Of a DNA stretch of 64,000 nt, positions 47,691 through 58,099 are shown one piece after another. Numbering within the stretch: the first letter of the stretch is position 1; each line of letters opens with the position of its first letter. The notes beneath the pieces are model-generated. The model searched no databases, was not told the origin of the DNA, and saw nothing but the letters and a program-made list of their open reading frames with translations. Source of the DNA: Pelobates cultripes (lineage: Eukaryota; Chordata; Amphibia; Anura; Pelobatidae); contig OW240915.1 of the NCBI GenBank assembly GCA_933207985.1, positions 279,047,953-279,111,952 on the forward strand, in the 5' to 3' direction. The translations under genes and the position numbers were made by a program.

Positions 47691-48720
47691 TGAGGGATGG
47701 GGGGAAAGGCTGCAGGGAGACATGGGGACACAGACAGAAGGGGACACTGGGAGACTCTTGGGGACACTCGGAGACCTGGGGACACTGAGTCACTAGGGAA
47801 CACTGTGAGACATGGGGACACTGTGAGACATGGGGACACTGAGACACTAAGGGACACTGAGCCATTAGGAGATACTGGGAGACACAGGGATACTGGAGAC
47901 ATAGGGACACTTGGGGACACTGAAACACTAGGGGGCACTAGGAGACCTGGGGAAACAATGAGACACTTGGGGACACTGGGAGACATAGGGACTCTGAGAA
48001 ACATAGGGACACTTGGGGACAGTGAGACACTAGAGGGAACTGGGAGACCGGGGGACACTGAGACACTAGGGGAAACTGTGAGATATGGGGACACTGAGAC
48101 ACTGGTGGACATGGGGACCCTGACACACTGGACCCTGACACACCATGTTTCCCAGTGGCCCCTAGTCTCTCAGTGTCCCCATGTCTCCCAACCAGAGGCC
48201 CTAGTTTCTCAGTGACCCCGGATCTCCCAGTGTCCCTAGTGTCTCAGTGTCCCCATGTCTCACAATGTCCCAATGTCTCTCCATGTCCCCTATTGACATG
48301 GGGACACTGGGAGAGACATGGACACAGACAGTAAGGGACACTGGGAGACATGGGGACACAGACACTAAGGGTCACTGAGACACTATGGGACACAGAGACA
48401 TGGGGACACTGGGGGAGACATGAGAACACTGGGCGACTGAGACACGAGAGGACGCTGGGAGACATGGGGCACTGAGACACTGTGATACATAGGGAACACC
48501 ATGATACATAGGGGACACTGGCACTGGGGGACATGAAAGATGAGGGGACTGGGAGACTAGGGGATACTGTAAGAAATGGTGACACTGAGCCTTTGGGCGA
48601 CATGGGGACACTGAGACACTGGGAGATTAGGGGACTCAGAGACTAGGAGACACTGGGAGACATGGGGACACTGGGTGACATGGAGACACTGAGAGACTGG
48701 GAGATATGTGGAAACCACAT
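47690..48720. repeat. Minisatellite, unit about 17-18 bp, with inverted middle
   Basis: Units GGGGACACTGGGAGACAT run forward from 47,700 to about 48,120, then as the complement (ATGTCTCCCAGTGTCCCC) from about 48,140 to 48,295, then forward again to about 48,710. Frames of up to 172 codons (GDT/RHGD on plus, VS/SPS on minus) are by-products. The arms could form a hairpin of some 150 bp. Confidence 0.92.
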
Positions 48721-48999
48721 AGACACTTATCTGTATGAATAAAATAAAGAGAGTAGTTTAAATACATTAGTATTTGGTTATGTTGGTGCTGGTAGATTCT
48801 GCATTCCCCTGATTAAGTATAACTAATATCATATCACTCAAAATATTGCAAAACACTTCCCACCAAGTAATGTGAAGCCATAAACACATTAAATAAAATT
48901 TGAATAAACTAAATTTTCCACATTTTAAAATAGTATATAAATAAAACAATATACCTTAGTTGATATTCACGTTTTTATGTAAAAGTGTGCAAAGCCAAA
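48721..48999. other. Non-coding AT-rich DNA
   Basis: Nothing recognised. Confidence 0.4.
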
Positions 49000-49315
49000 A
49001 TGAGTTTATCACTTCCGGTTTGCAATTCTCTCGCCCTCACAGTACATGGCTTAAACTAATAAAGAGCACCATGCATATTCAATAACTGCATAGCAAATTT
49101 CAGATTTACGCCAGTTGCTTATCCATTCCTGAATGAACGTGGTGAGAATTTCATTTTGTATCTGAGATAGACAGCATGAAGCTTGATTAAGAAATAAATA
49201 AAAATAGAGCTATTTGCCAAGATTATTCAGAAATAGGTGAGCATGGAGGGAACTGGAATCCATTTAAGATTAAGCGTAATTCGTATCTGGCACTCTTCAG
49301 TGCACTACGTCTCCC
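49000..49315. other. Candidate conserved non-coding block
   Basis: Unique sequence with CATGCATATTCAATAAC, GCTTGATTAAGAAATAAA and GATTAAGCGTAATTCG. There are multiple homeodomain/POU-like cores and no repeat signature. Inferred from texture only. Confidence 0.35.
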
Positions 49316-49910
49316 AACATCCACTTCCATCAATGCTCACTAATTATTGTTACATAAATGTTTTGAATTTGCTCTGTGCTTTTTCGCAAATGTAAGACAA
49401 AAAAATATTTTATTTCTGGGAAGTAGAAGTCTCTATCTGTTGCTCTTTCATGTTTTTCATGATTACCCATTGCCACTCGAGTCACGAACACGGACTTTTA
49501 AACTGAAGAGAGAAACCTTTATATCGCTAGATGGTGTTCGAGGGTTCTTTGAGACTATGGTAATGGTTTTACACCTTGGGTCTAAAGTGATTTGCACATA
49601 ACACGAACAGTGCGCTCATGTTTTTTCATTGTGGACAATATGATTGTGGTTCAATCAAGCCTAGGAACCTTAGTAGTTTCCTTATAATAATACGGTTTCA
49701 TCCAAAGACTCTGACAGTGGTTCTCTGGGTCACAAGATATTTAACTCAACAGTTGTTTTACCCAAATTTCTCACCCCTTTCTTGTGTTGCATTGTCCCTT
49801 ATGAGGGCAGCAGCATGCCTCCCAGCAAATGCGATATTGGCATTGTCCCGCTTTTTGGTACACCAGAAAACTATCCTCAAAAAGTGTAGCGCAAGTGCAT
49901 AATTAGATGC
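49316..49910. other. Non-coding DNA without recognised genes
   Basis: Two frames of 84 and 94 codons (49347-49601 and 49618-49902) are the best non-repeat ORFs nearby, but neither shows a domain or consistent codon use, and a minus-strand frame overlaps the second. Confidence 0.35.
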
Positions 49911-49911
49911 A

Positions 49912-50005
49912 CTAGTGCTACACTCAGGGTTAAAACTAGGGGGACCTGGCACCCAGACCACTTCATTGAGCTGAAGTGACCTCGGTGCCTATAATGGTCC
50001 TTTAA
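49912..50005. mobile_element. T2/Kolobok-like element, right half
   Basis: The text 'GGCACCCAGACCACTTCATT' is shared with the element at 61,900, and the right end TATAATGGTCCTTTAA ends in TTAA at 50002-50005. Confidence 0.55.
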
Positions 50006-50021
50006 GTTTACTACTTGCAAT

Positions 50022-50101
50022 TTAACCCCTTAAGGACACATGACATGTGTGACATGTCATGATTCCCTTTTATTCCAAAAGTTTGGTCCTTAAGGGGTTA
50101 A
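50022..50101. mobile_element. 80-bp TTAA MITE, copy 1
   Basis: TTAACCCCTTAAGGAC at the left and its complement GTCCTTAAGGGGTTAA at the right, with the outermost TTAA as the target site. The inner part carries the nested palindromes ACATGACATGTGT and GACATGTCATG. It differs from the copy at 52,068 at three positions. Confidence 0.85.
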
Positions 50102-50339
50102 TCTAGAAATCACTTTAAAAAAAAAAAAACAACATGAGGGAAAACAGGTATTGATAAATATTTTTTTTCATGGCACTGTCCATATCAATTTAACAAAACC
50201 TGTAATAGCTACTGTAATAACTATACTTATTTTTACGCAAATCATTTTATTAATCATATATTCTAACACATTAAAATGTCACCATGGTAAGAAATACAAA
50301 TATGTGCATGTTTTAATAAACTAATTCTATCTGTCTTGA

Positions 50340-50640
50340 ACTGAAGCCTTGAATGTGATCAGAACTCACTCGTACATGTTTAATCAGCTAGTGAAAATCC
50401 ATAATAGCTCAGAATGGATTAAAAGCCTGTTAGAAATGGCTGCTAGTGCTCGTTCTCCAGCACCTCAAATCTTCCAATAGCTAAGCACTTCCCAAGAACT
50501 GTCATGTATAATACAGCTCACGGCTCGCCAATCTATTTGACAGCATATGCAATTTAGCAGTGGTCATTCTCATCTAGCATCAGGGGAAATCAACCCTGCC
50601 TACTGTAACGAAGGATCTCGGCGGAATAGGACTCTTTGTC
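50340..50640. other. Candidate conserved non-coding block
   Basis: Unique sequence with CATGTTTAATCAGCTAGTG, ATTTGACAGCATATGCAAT and a CAGCTG-poor, mixed composition; no repeat or ORF. Inferred from texture only. Confidence 0.3.
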
Positions 50641-51230
50641 TGCGGTAGCTGGACAGGACTATGTCTGGCTGCTGATTTATTCCAACAGGTATAATACATG
50701 TATGTGACTATATTAACCCTTTAAAAGCAAAATATGATAAAAGACTACTTGTATCGCTTGTAGGATTTTTGTTAACCTAAAACAGAATCTTAAAATATAA
50801 AAGCTGTTTAAAGGGAAGCTGTCACTTCTGAGTAAATTGCTCTGTTGCCATTTTTTTGTTACATGAATCACCTTTAACTTGTGTTTACCTTTTTTTTAAT
50901 GAGATGCTCCATTTTCTTTTGAAGTTATTATCGATTTAGCAAATTAGGTTATAATCCAGAGCAGACAAGGCAAAGCCATGAAAAGCATTGCAAATGACAA
51001 TAAATAGAATAATTGTTTAATTTCTCCTCTCCTCTGCATGCTTTCTCTGTGCTGACTGTCAGGTGCAAAGAACAGAACTGATAACATGATTGACAGGGAA
51101 CAAAGATTGGGGTGCAGGATAAAGATGTTTGGATTTATACAATTTGTTTTATTTTTTGCCTTTCACTAATGAGAATGAGTTAAGTAAACATAATATTAAA
51201 AACCTCTGGGAAGTGGTTCTTCCTCAAATA
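50641..51230. other. Non-coding DNA without recognised genes
   Basis: The last 80 bp (51,150-51,195) reads 'TTGCCTTTCACTAATGAGAA' and recurs in altered form at 51,779 on the far side of the Tigger-like element. Confidence 0.4.
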
Positions 51231-51743
51231 CAGTGGGACCTCGGTTTACAAACGTCTCGGTTAACATAATTCTCGGTTTACAAATGAAAATCCATTGAAA
51301 ATAATGCCTCGGTTTACAATTTTTTTTTTCCGCAATACAAAGCAAGTTTCCCCAGGATGCATTGCACCTGGGAGGTTTATAGCGTCACCCCCTGATTGCA
51401 GGAGCCTGTGGGTAGCACGTGGCGTCGAGTGTGGAGGTGTTGGAATGGCTTTTGCATCGAGTTTTAGAGCCATTCTGGAAATTGTTTGCAGTTGTTTTGG
51501 GACTTTTTGGTGCATTTCTTAAGCTGTGGAAAGGTAGGGAGCTGAGCTTCATCGTTTGCATGACTTTTATTGTGTGTTCTGCATTGTGGGTTGGATTCCA
51601 TTCCAGCTCAGTTTGACTTTTTTCCGAATGGATTAATTGGTTTTCAATGCATTCCTATGAGAAACCACGTTTCGGTTTACAAAGTTTTCGCAATAAGAAA
51701 CTTCCCGCAGAACGCATTAAATTTGTAAACCCAGCTCCCACTG
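51231..51743. mobile_element. Non-autonomous Tigger/pogo-like element
   Basis: The left end CAGTGGGACCTCGGTTTACA and the complement of the right end, CAGTGGGAGCTGGGTTTACA, match closely. Inner repeats of TCGGTTTACAAA follow. The left flank is TA, while the right flank reads TT, so the TA duplication has probably mutated. Tigger elements have CAG..CCTCGGTTTACGAA-type ends. Opposed 75- and 84-codon frames lack transposase motifs. Confidence 0.8.
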
Positions 51744-52067
51744 TTGTTATAGTTGCATAGTATAATAGTTGCATATTTTTTGCATTTCACAAATGAAAAT
51801 GAGTTAAGTATTCATAATAAAAAATACAAACATAGAAAAATAGTTTACCCTCCTCAACTAGAGAACAACTGCTGTACTATGGAACTCATTACATCAGTAG
51901 TGTCTGGTCAGCTGATCTAAATGGCTCCAACTTGGTTACTTAGGTTAATATTATAGCTGCTCCAATATTCAATGTCCCACAGGAGAGTTTGCCTCCCCTA
52001 TATATTCAGCAGGAATAACATTTTCTCAGGATCTCAAGGTTTTCCTCCTAACTTCAAGAACAAGTCT
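51744..52067. other. Non-coding DNA without recognised genes
   Basis: Contains the second copy of the flank repeat ('TTGCATTTCACAAATGAAAA' at 51,779). Nothing else recognised. Confidence 0.4.
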
Positions 52068-52147
52068 TTAACCCCTTAAGGACACATGACATGTGTGACA
52101 TGTCATGTTTCCCTTTTATTCCAGAAGTTTGGTCTTTAAGGGGTTAA
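52068..52147. mobile_element. 80-bp TTAA MITE, copy 2
   Basis: Same 80-bp element as 50,022-50,101, in the same orientation, with TTAACCCCTTAAGGAC at the left. One substitution breaks the right inverted end (GTCTTTAAGGGGTTAA). Confidence 0.85.
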
Positions 52148-53019
52148 AATCACTTCAAAGAGAACAAATATGCTAGTTTTCATTTTACTTCCGTTAACAT
52201 GCTGACCTATTTCTCTGGTCTCTATTTTCTGCTACCAGAGTACCTGATTGACCCTAGACTTGCATGGCATAAGCCAAGAGATAATGTGAGCACATCATGT
52301 GTATACCTAGATAAAGGTGCCTATTACCATATTGGGGCACCAAAAGTACAGAAGTGATGTTTTAGCTTAACAGAGCATTCATTTGTTTTACCACTAACTA
52401 ATTAGTGAATTAACACCTGGGCTTTGAGTATTGATTTGCTTGGTCACAATAGCAATTGTATAACTGTAAATGACCAAAGGCCATATTTATCTAGACAAAA
52501 CTAGGACAATGTGTTAAAACTCAAGGGAATCACCATAGCAACCAATGTGCTATTTCTTCTGATTCTTCCTAATTTAGCATTGAAACCATAGCTGCCCCAG
52601 TTTTATTTGATAAATAATCTCCCCAGATGCTCCCATCATTTTTTAAAGTAACCTAAAGTCACTCAGAATTTGTAAAAATTATTTAGTGAAGTTGAGGGGT
52701 TAATTCAAGGGGTATTCATTCCATTTTATGTCTGATAAACAATCAAACTGGAATGAAATATTAATCAGCCCCACAGCTCATGGGAATAAGGATTGCACTT
52801 AGGCACATTTTTTGCTCCCAAAGAGTCACTAATTACCTATTTTTCCAGCTACCTCCTGGGTCCATACTGCAGAAGCACATTTCATCTTAAGAATATTAAA
52901 TATTAAGAGTTATTAGGAGTATGAATTTATAATAAAATATATGACATCAGACACATTTATCCATATTGCAATATTTGTAAAATGTAAAACAATAAACAGG
53001 GCAAGGTTTCATTTAAATA
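52148..53019. other. Non-coding DNA without recognised genes
   Basis: AT-rich, no coding or repeat evidence found. Confidence 0.4.
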
Positions 53020-53480
53020 CATTTAATTATTTAGAAAATATTTTACCAGGAAGGATACATTGAGATTTCTCTCGTTTTCAAGAATGTCCTGGGTCCACAA
53101 AACATTGCACTGATACAATTGGGTACAATAAAATACAAAAACAATATTAATACACAATATATACAAAATTTGATATAGAACAGGTAAAAAAATATATATA
53201 AAATCAGCCATTACAGGTGCATTCTGTTTTGAGATATGTAGAGAGGGATCTCATAAAATATTTTAGGCATGGGGAGGATTTGAAAGTGTGCGGGAGGTTG
53301 TTCCATAATTGCGGCGCTCTGTAGGAAAAGGAGGATCGAGCTGCTTTTTTTTTTGTATTGAGGTACACTAAATAAAGTGCTAGTACTGGTTCGGAGGTTA
53401 TAGGAGGTGGGAACAGCCGAGGAGAGCATTCTGCTCAGGTAGGGTGGGAGCTTCCCAGAAAAGCTCTTAAACACACATAC
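53020..53480 (-). mobile_element. L2-like LINE 3' end with ORF tail
   Basis: On the minus strand, 53,470 down to 53,215 contains 'SGKLPPYLS', 'YNLRTSTST', 'VPQYKK', then after a frame change 'SFSYRAPQLWNNLPHTFKSS', 'LKTECTCNG' and a stop. This is the C-terminal tail of a LINE reverse-transcriptase ORF. The 3' UTR then reads 'GACCCAGGACATTCTTGAAA' and 'CTTCCTGGTAAAATATTTT', a common frog LINE ending. At least one frameshift and the missing 5' part make it inactive. Confidence 0.8.
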
Positions 53481-53497
53481 ATATCCTAACATCATGG

Positions 53498-53562
53498 ATC
53501 TATCTATCTGTCTGTCTGTCTGTTTATCTATCTGTCGATTGATCGATCTATATATAATATAA
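53498..53562. repeat. Short TCTA/TCTG microsatellite
   Basis: TCTATCTATCTGTCTGTCTG followed by degenerate GATC/TATA units, near the upstream (minus-strand 5') side of the LINE fragment. Confidence 0.8.
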
Positions 53563-54039
53563 TTATAAATTAATAATGTTATAGTCACTCTACTATTTTA
53601 GAAACTTTCATGACCATTTGATATCTTTATGCTTTCACCAATTTTTATTTTCTTGCGAATCTCTGCTATTTTCTACATCATTAAATAGCTGCTCGTCCAA
53701 TAAAAACAAACTGACCCGTAACTAATTCTGAGTAAAACTGTCAGAAAAGGGTGACATCTGAAATAAGGAGCCAATAAAATATGTGCATGCACATACATTA
53801 ATGTTAGTTAGCTTTTCATCAATGAAAAAACATCACATTAAACCTTCTTTAAATAAACATCTCCTCTACAAGGCAAGAGACATAAGAACAAAATTTGTCC
53901 TCTTGTGTCTCCAGCTGACAGCTAGAATTGTATCAAAATAACAGGTACTGAACAGACGGACAACTGGCCATCGTGACAGTAATGCCTATTTATCAAGCAG
54001 TTATAGAAATTTGTTGCAATGCATGTTATATATCACAAT
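53563..54039. other. Non-coding DNA without recognised genes
   Basis: Nothing recognised. Confidence 0.4.
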
Positions 54040-54185
54040 ATTACAATGAATTTTGGGCACCTTTCCTAAAGAAGGATATTCTGGCACTAGAATAAGTGCA
54101 GAGGCGGGCTACAAAATAATAAAAGGAATAGAACATATCAGCTATGAAGAAAGGTTAACAAATTTAAACGTCAGTATGCTCAGCA
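54040..54185 (+). mobile_element. CR1 LINE fragment (ORF C-terminal part)
   Basis: Plus-strand translation gives 'LGTFPKEGYSGTRISAEAGY' and, after a shift, 'GIEHISYEERLTNLN'. The YEERL..LN motif is the conserved start of the CR1-type tail also seen at 62,600-62,941 (YQERLKDLN). Short and frameshifted. Confidence 0.55.
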
Positions 54186-54389
54186 TGCTGGTAAACAGAT
54201 GAATTGGGCTTCCCCTTGCAGACAGAGCCTCTTTTCAGATAAAGGGCTAAACGGTTTGTCCCATTAGGGCAAGCATGTCAAACCCAAAGGCTAGCACGGG
54301 CCAAATAGACAAGGTTTAAGTTTATGTGGGCCGCAAAAAAACAACAACTTACATGTTCATAGAAGCATAGGTTTGTTTTGAAAAGTACA

Positions 54390-54600
54390 GTATAAAAAAC
54401 CCCAGCACCCTCCTCTACTAAACCCCAGTCCCCCCTCTATACTAAATCTCAGTCATACCCTCTATACTACGTCCCAGTCTATCTCTCTATACTAAATCCC
54501 AGCCCTACAATCTATACTAAATCCAAGTCCCCCTATCTTTATGAAATCCCAGTCCCCCCTCTACTAAATCCTAGCACCCCCCTCTACTAAACCACGGCCC
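54390..54600. repeat. Degenerate tandem repeat, about 27-bp unit
   Basis: Units like CCCCCTCTATACTAAATCCC + AGTC recur seven or eight times inside the hAT element. Confidence 0.75.
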
Positions 54601-54844
54601 CTGTTTTTAAAAAAAAACAACATTAGCCAACAAGCAGACACCACTCACATTGCCGCTGCCAGTATGCGACTGAGTCCAGCATCTGGTATACCCCCAATGG
54701 CGCCGTCCGCACCCTGTGCCAAAGTGGATCCTCCCGCTACTCCTTGAAGCCCTGTGAAGTTGGAGCACGTTGACGTAACGTCGGAATGTGACAACTCCAA
54801 GTCCTCCACTGTCCAGCCGCGGCCATCGCAACACTGACCAACAC

Positions 54845-54990
54845 ACATGCAATGACAGACACACACACACTGACAGACACACACTCACTGACAGACACAC
54901 ATACTTACTGAGAGACACTCACTGACAGACACACACACACTCAATGACAGACACACACACACACACACTGACAGACACACACATTTACAC
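54845..54990. repeat. CACA / CTGACAGA microsatellite
   Basis: Repeats of CACACACTGACAGACACA inside the hAT element. Confidence 0.9.
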
Positions 54991-55382
54991 ATTCTTGCAC
55001 ACACTCACAAATCCTTTTATTTATTGCTCCCTACCTTTAGGAGCTGGTGTGGGGCCTTTATCTGGGGTCCAGAGGGGATCTTCTCTCTGGAGATCTCCTT
55101 CCTGCTCCTCACTGCTCACTAACTAGCAGTTTAGTGGCGCCGGGCTGGAATGATGTCACGCGCAAGGAAACAGTGAGGAGCAGGAAGCACAGACTGAGCT
55201 CCCTCACTGCCGCCAGTGTCCTCTCCCCCCGGCCGGGTAAATTTTAGCAATGTAGGGAGAGCAGGTGCCTACTATGCCTTAACAGTAAGTATATCAAACT
55301 AGCGGCTCGCTGGGCCGCAAAGATATTAATTGTGGGCCGCATGTGTCCCACAGGCCACGAGTATGACATGCTTGCATTAAGG

Positions 55383-57297
55383 GAACTGGGTCAGGGTACT
55401 CCTGGCATCATACCCACTACAGTGGCATATAGTGGGTATGGTTCTTGGAGTAACTCTTTCATAAAGCTAACTTCATTGGTTAAACCCTCCATGAACAGTT
55501 TAACGCCTAAAAGAGAGCCGGCAGCAGATTTTGTGGTTAAACTGTTAGTGAAAAGTTTACCTGTAAAAGTGATCTAGCGTCATGGACCTCCTGGCACCAC
55601 AACAGCTTTAGTTCAATGAAATTAATATGGTGCCCAGAGAGTTCTTTTACAGCACCTGTACAGAAATGGACTACTGCAGCAAACGAAACCAGGTAAATCA
55701 GGACAAAAAGTTTACTTATGATTGTAGACTTTAAAAAAAGTCGCTGTTATTGTCAAAAGTTACCAGGAAAACTAGCTTGAAGAAAACTTTACTGATTTAT
55801 GTTTGGAAGGGGAAACAACTACTTAGTGACAGTGTTACTGAATTACTGAATTATAAATTCTAAAGTATGCAAAGGCAGCAACAGTTGTCATGGTTACATA
55901 GCTACTAATCCAAGAAACTGGATTTACTGTCTTAACATAACTGGACTAAAACTAATAAAACAATGTTCCATTAAAGTAAACCTCCATGCATTAAATAACT
56001 TTTATGCGTGTTATAGATTTCAGCCAAAATAATTACCTGTGTTTCTCCATGGTGAATTTTAAAAATGTAAAATAAATAAATAAATTGCAGCATTCTACAT
56101 CTTTACTCTGCTTCCTCTGCCCACCTCCCTCATTCTAAAATGACTAATTTCTTCAGATTTCTGGGGAGGACCTGTTTTGGCTCCATAAGTACACCCCTTC
56201 TGTCCGTGTCTTTCAATCAGTGTTTCCCTGGAAAAACATTTCCTTATTATCAGAAAGCACAGGCAAGATTTCTGAGAGTTTTAGTCCTGTTAACAGCTTT
56301 CATAAGTAGAAAGCTGACATTTGACAAGCCGCAGAAATTCAAGCTTTTTCGCAGTACCGCTGACTCACTCCTGCACAGGATGCAGTCACTGAGACAGTTT
56401 GAGAACTGATAGATGTATGGGAGTGAGTGACACAGACAAAGTTTCTAATCTATAAATCTGTCACATTTCTAATCATTGCAAAGAGAGTTCAGCAGCTAGT
56501 GTCCTATCTGCGCTTCAACCCTTGTAGTACTGTGTTAGATATGTCCAGCAGTTCACACTCTGTAGACTAAAATTAGAGGATTTTGATTGGTCAAGCCACT
56601 TCCTGGTGAGGGCAACAGTAGCGGTTGATGATCGAACGTCTGGAGATTCTTCACAAATGGAGCAACTTTAAAGCATATTTTTTTTTAATCGTTCGTTTAA
56701 TGAGTTCTATGTATTATTTATAAATTGATTTCAAAACGGGGTCAATTACTACCTGTACTGCTCCTTAATGGAGATCACAGAGATATTGAATAGATATTTC
56801 ATAGATAGATAATATAGATGATATAACATTAATGTTGTGTATTGGTTTTAAAAAGCGAAAAAGCTGGAAATGACAACTTGGGTCTCAACTTTACATTCCT
56901 GATTTCTTTTATGCTTCTCTGCTGAAGGGCTGGACTTAGAGCTGGTCAGTCATTACTCTATGTAAATTAAAAATTTAATAAGGTTTCAGGTATTGACTGC
57001 AATGTCTAAAATTAGTTTAGGAGAAACCGAGTGCTAGGAAGTCAAACGAGACTTGGAGAAATGGACCCAACCCAAACAAACCTACCTTACACATTGTAGA
57101 TGTTAAACAAGCAATCTGAAGTAAGTAATGCAATATCATAGAATAGGCTTAAATAAATTGTATTCAGCTATACTGTGTAGAACAGTATAATATTGAGAGT
57201 GTTATATGTAACACGCTACACCATCCATATTACAATAAATATCACTGATATGAAATGAGAAAGAAACAGGCAACAAACAACATGAATCTCCCTATCA
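55383..57297. other. Non-coding DNA without recognised genes
   Basis: About 1.9 kb. The 89-codon frame at 56140-56409 and the 81-codon frame at 55332-55577 have no recognised domain. The end near 56,760-56,830 is an imperfect GATA-like run. Confidence 0.4.
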
Positions 57298-57545
57298 AAC
57301 ATAGAAACATAAAATGTAACGGCAGATAAGAACCATTCGGCCCATCTAGTCGGCCCAATTTTCGAAATACTTTTAATTAGCCCTGGCCTTATCTTAAGTC
57401 TAGGATAGCCTTATGCCTATCCCACGCATGCTTAAACTCCTTTACTGTGTTAACCTCTACCACTTCAGCTGGAAGGCTATTCCATGCGTTCACTACCCTC
57501 TCTGTAAAGTAATACTCCCTGAAATTAATATAAAGTCCTATTCTC
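57298..57545 (-). mobile_element. CR1 LINE 3' end
   Basis: On the minus strand the sequence ends 'TACATTTTATGTTTCTATG', close to the ATTCTRTG-type tail characteristic of CR1. Upstream, 'CAGCTGAAGTGGTAGAGG' encodes the 'PAEVVEV' part of the ORF tail. It matches 62,532-62,985 closely but is shorter. Confidence 0.8.
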
Positions 57546-57800
57546 ATTGTGGGTTCTGCTGAGTAGACTAGTAGTGGGGAATAGCAGATTTGAAAGTTCT
57601 ACTTCCATATCTTCAAATATGATGGCATGGATTACCAGCATTTTGTTTAACATTTCTCATACAATGTCCCTATCCATAATATTATTACAAATGTTAATTT
57701 CTAATACTAATAAAGATCCAGAGGTCTGGGGTGTATTTTATATGTATTTATTTATTTTTCCATAATCTGATTGTTATTTCAAAAGGCAGATCAAGTTTCT
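57546..57800. other. Non-coding DNA without recognised genes
   Basis: A 72-codon frame is present without any family resemblance. Confidence 0.4.
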
Positions 57801-58040
57801 ATCATTCCTAATCCCAACACTACACTAACACTAACCATTAACTGTTACAATATCCGAACACTAACCAATAATATCTGCACAACCTTAACACTATTAACCC
57901 CTTTAGACAAACCCTTATGCCCAGCAGTAAACAACACAAACTATTAATCACTATGCTACACTAACAGTAATCATTAACCTCTACAGTAACCTAATACTAA
58001 CCCTTAACCCCTACACAGCCTTAACACTAACCCTTAGCCA
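57801..58040. repeat. Low-complexity ACACTAACC-rich tract
   Basis: Irregular recurrence of ACACTAACC, CTTAACCC and ATTAACC over about 240 bp; likely a decayed short-unit tandem array. Confidence 0.65.
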
Positions 58041-58099
58041 CAGTCTGGCAGATATAACTGGCATGTTAAGAGAATCCTGTACTAAAGATCACTTTAACA

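Larger units (their letters stand above)
54270..55374. mobile_element. Non-autonomous hAT element with internal microsatellite
   Basis: The ends CAAGCATGTCAAAC and GTATGACATGCTTG are inverted. The flanks CATTAGGG (54262-54269) and CATTAAGG (55375-55382) form an 8-bp duplication with one mismatch. Subterminal 'GTGGGCCGCAAAAA' and 'GGGCCGCATGTGTCCCACAG' blocks are typical of these elements. Inside are repeated AAATCCCAGTCC units (54,390-54,600), a CpG-rich part and a CACACTGACAGA microsatellite (54,845-54,990). No transposase. Confidence 0.75.

Noticed and set aside
47680..47700. Splice donor CAGGTAAGTGAGGG as evidence of an exon
   Set aside because: A good donor string, but the upstream sequence has no supported reading frame and lies in a probable repeat.
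47697..48215. 172-codon plus-strand and 145-codon minus-strand frames
   Set aside because: Both arise from the GGGGACACTGGGAGACAT minisatellite and its complement.
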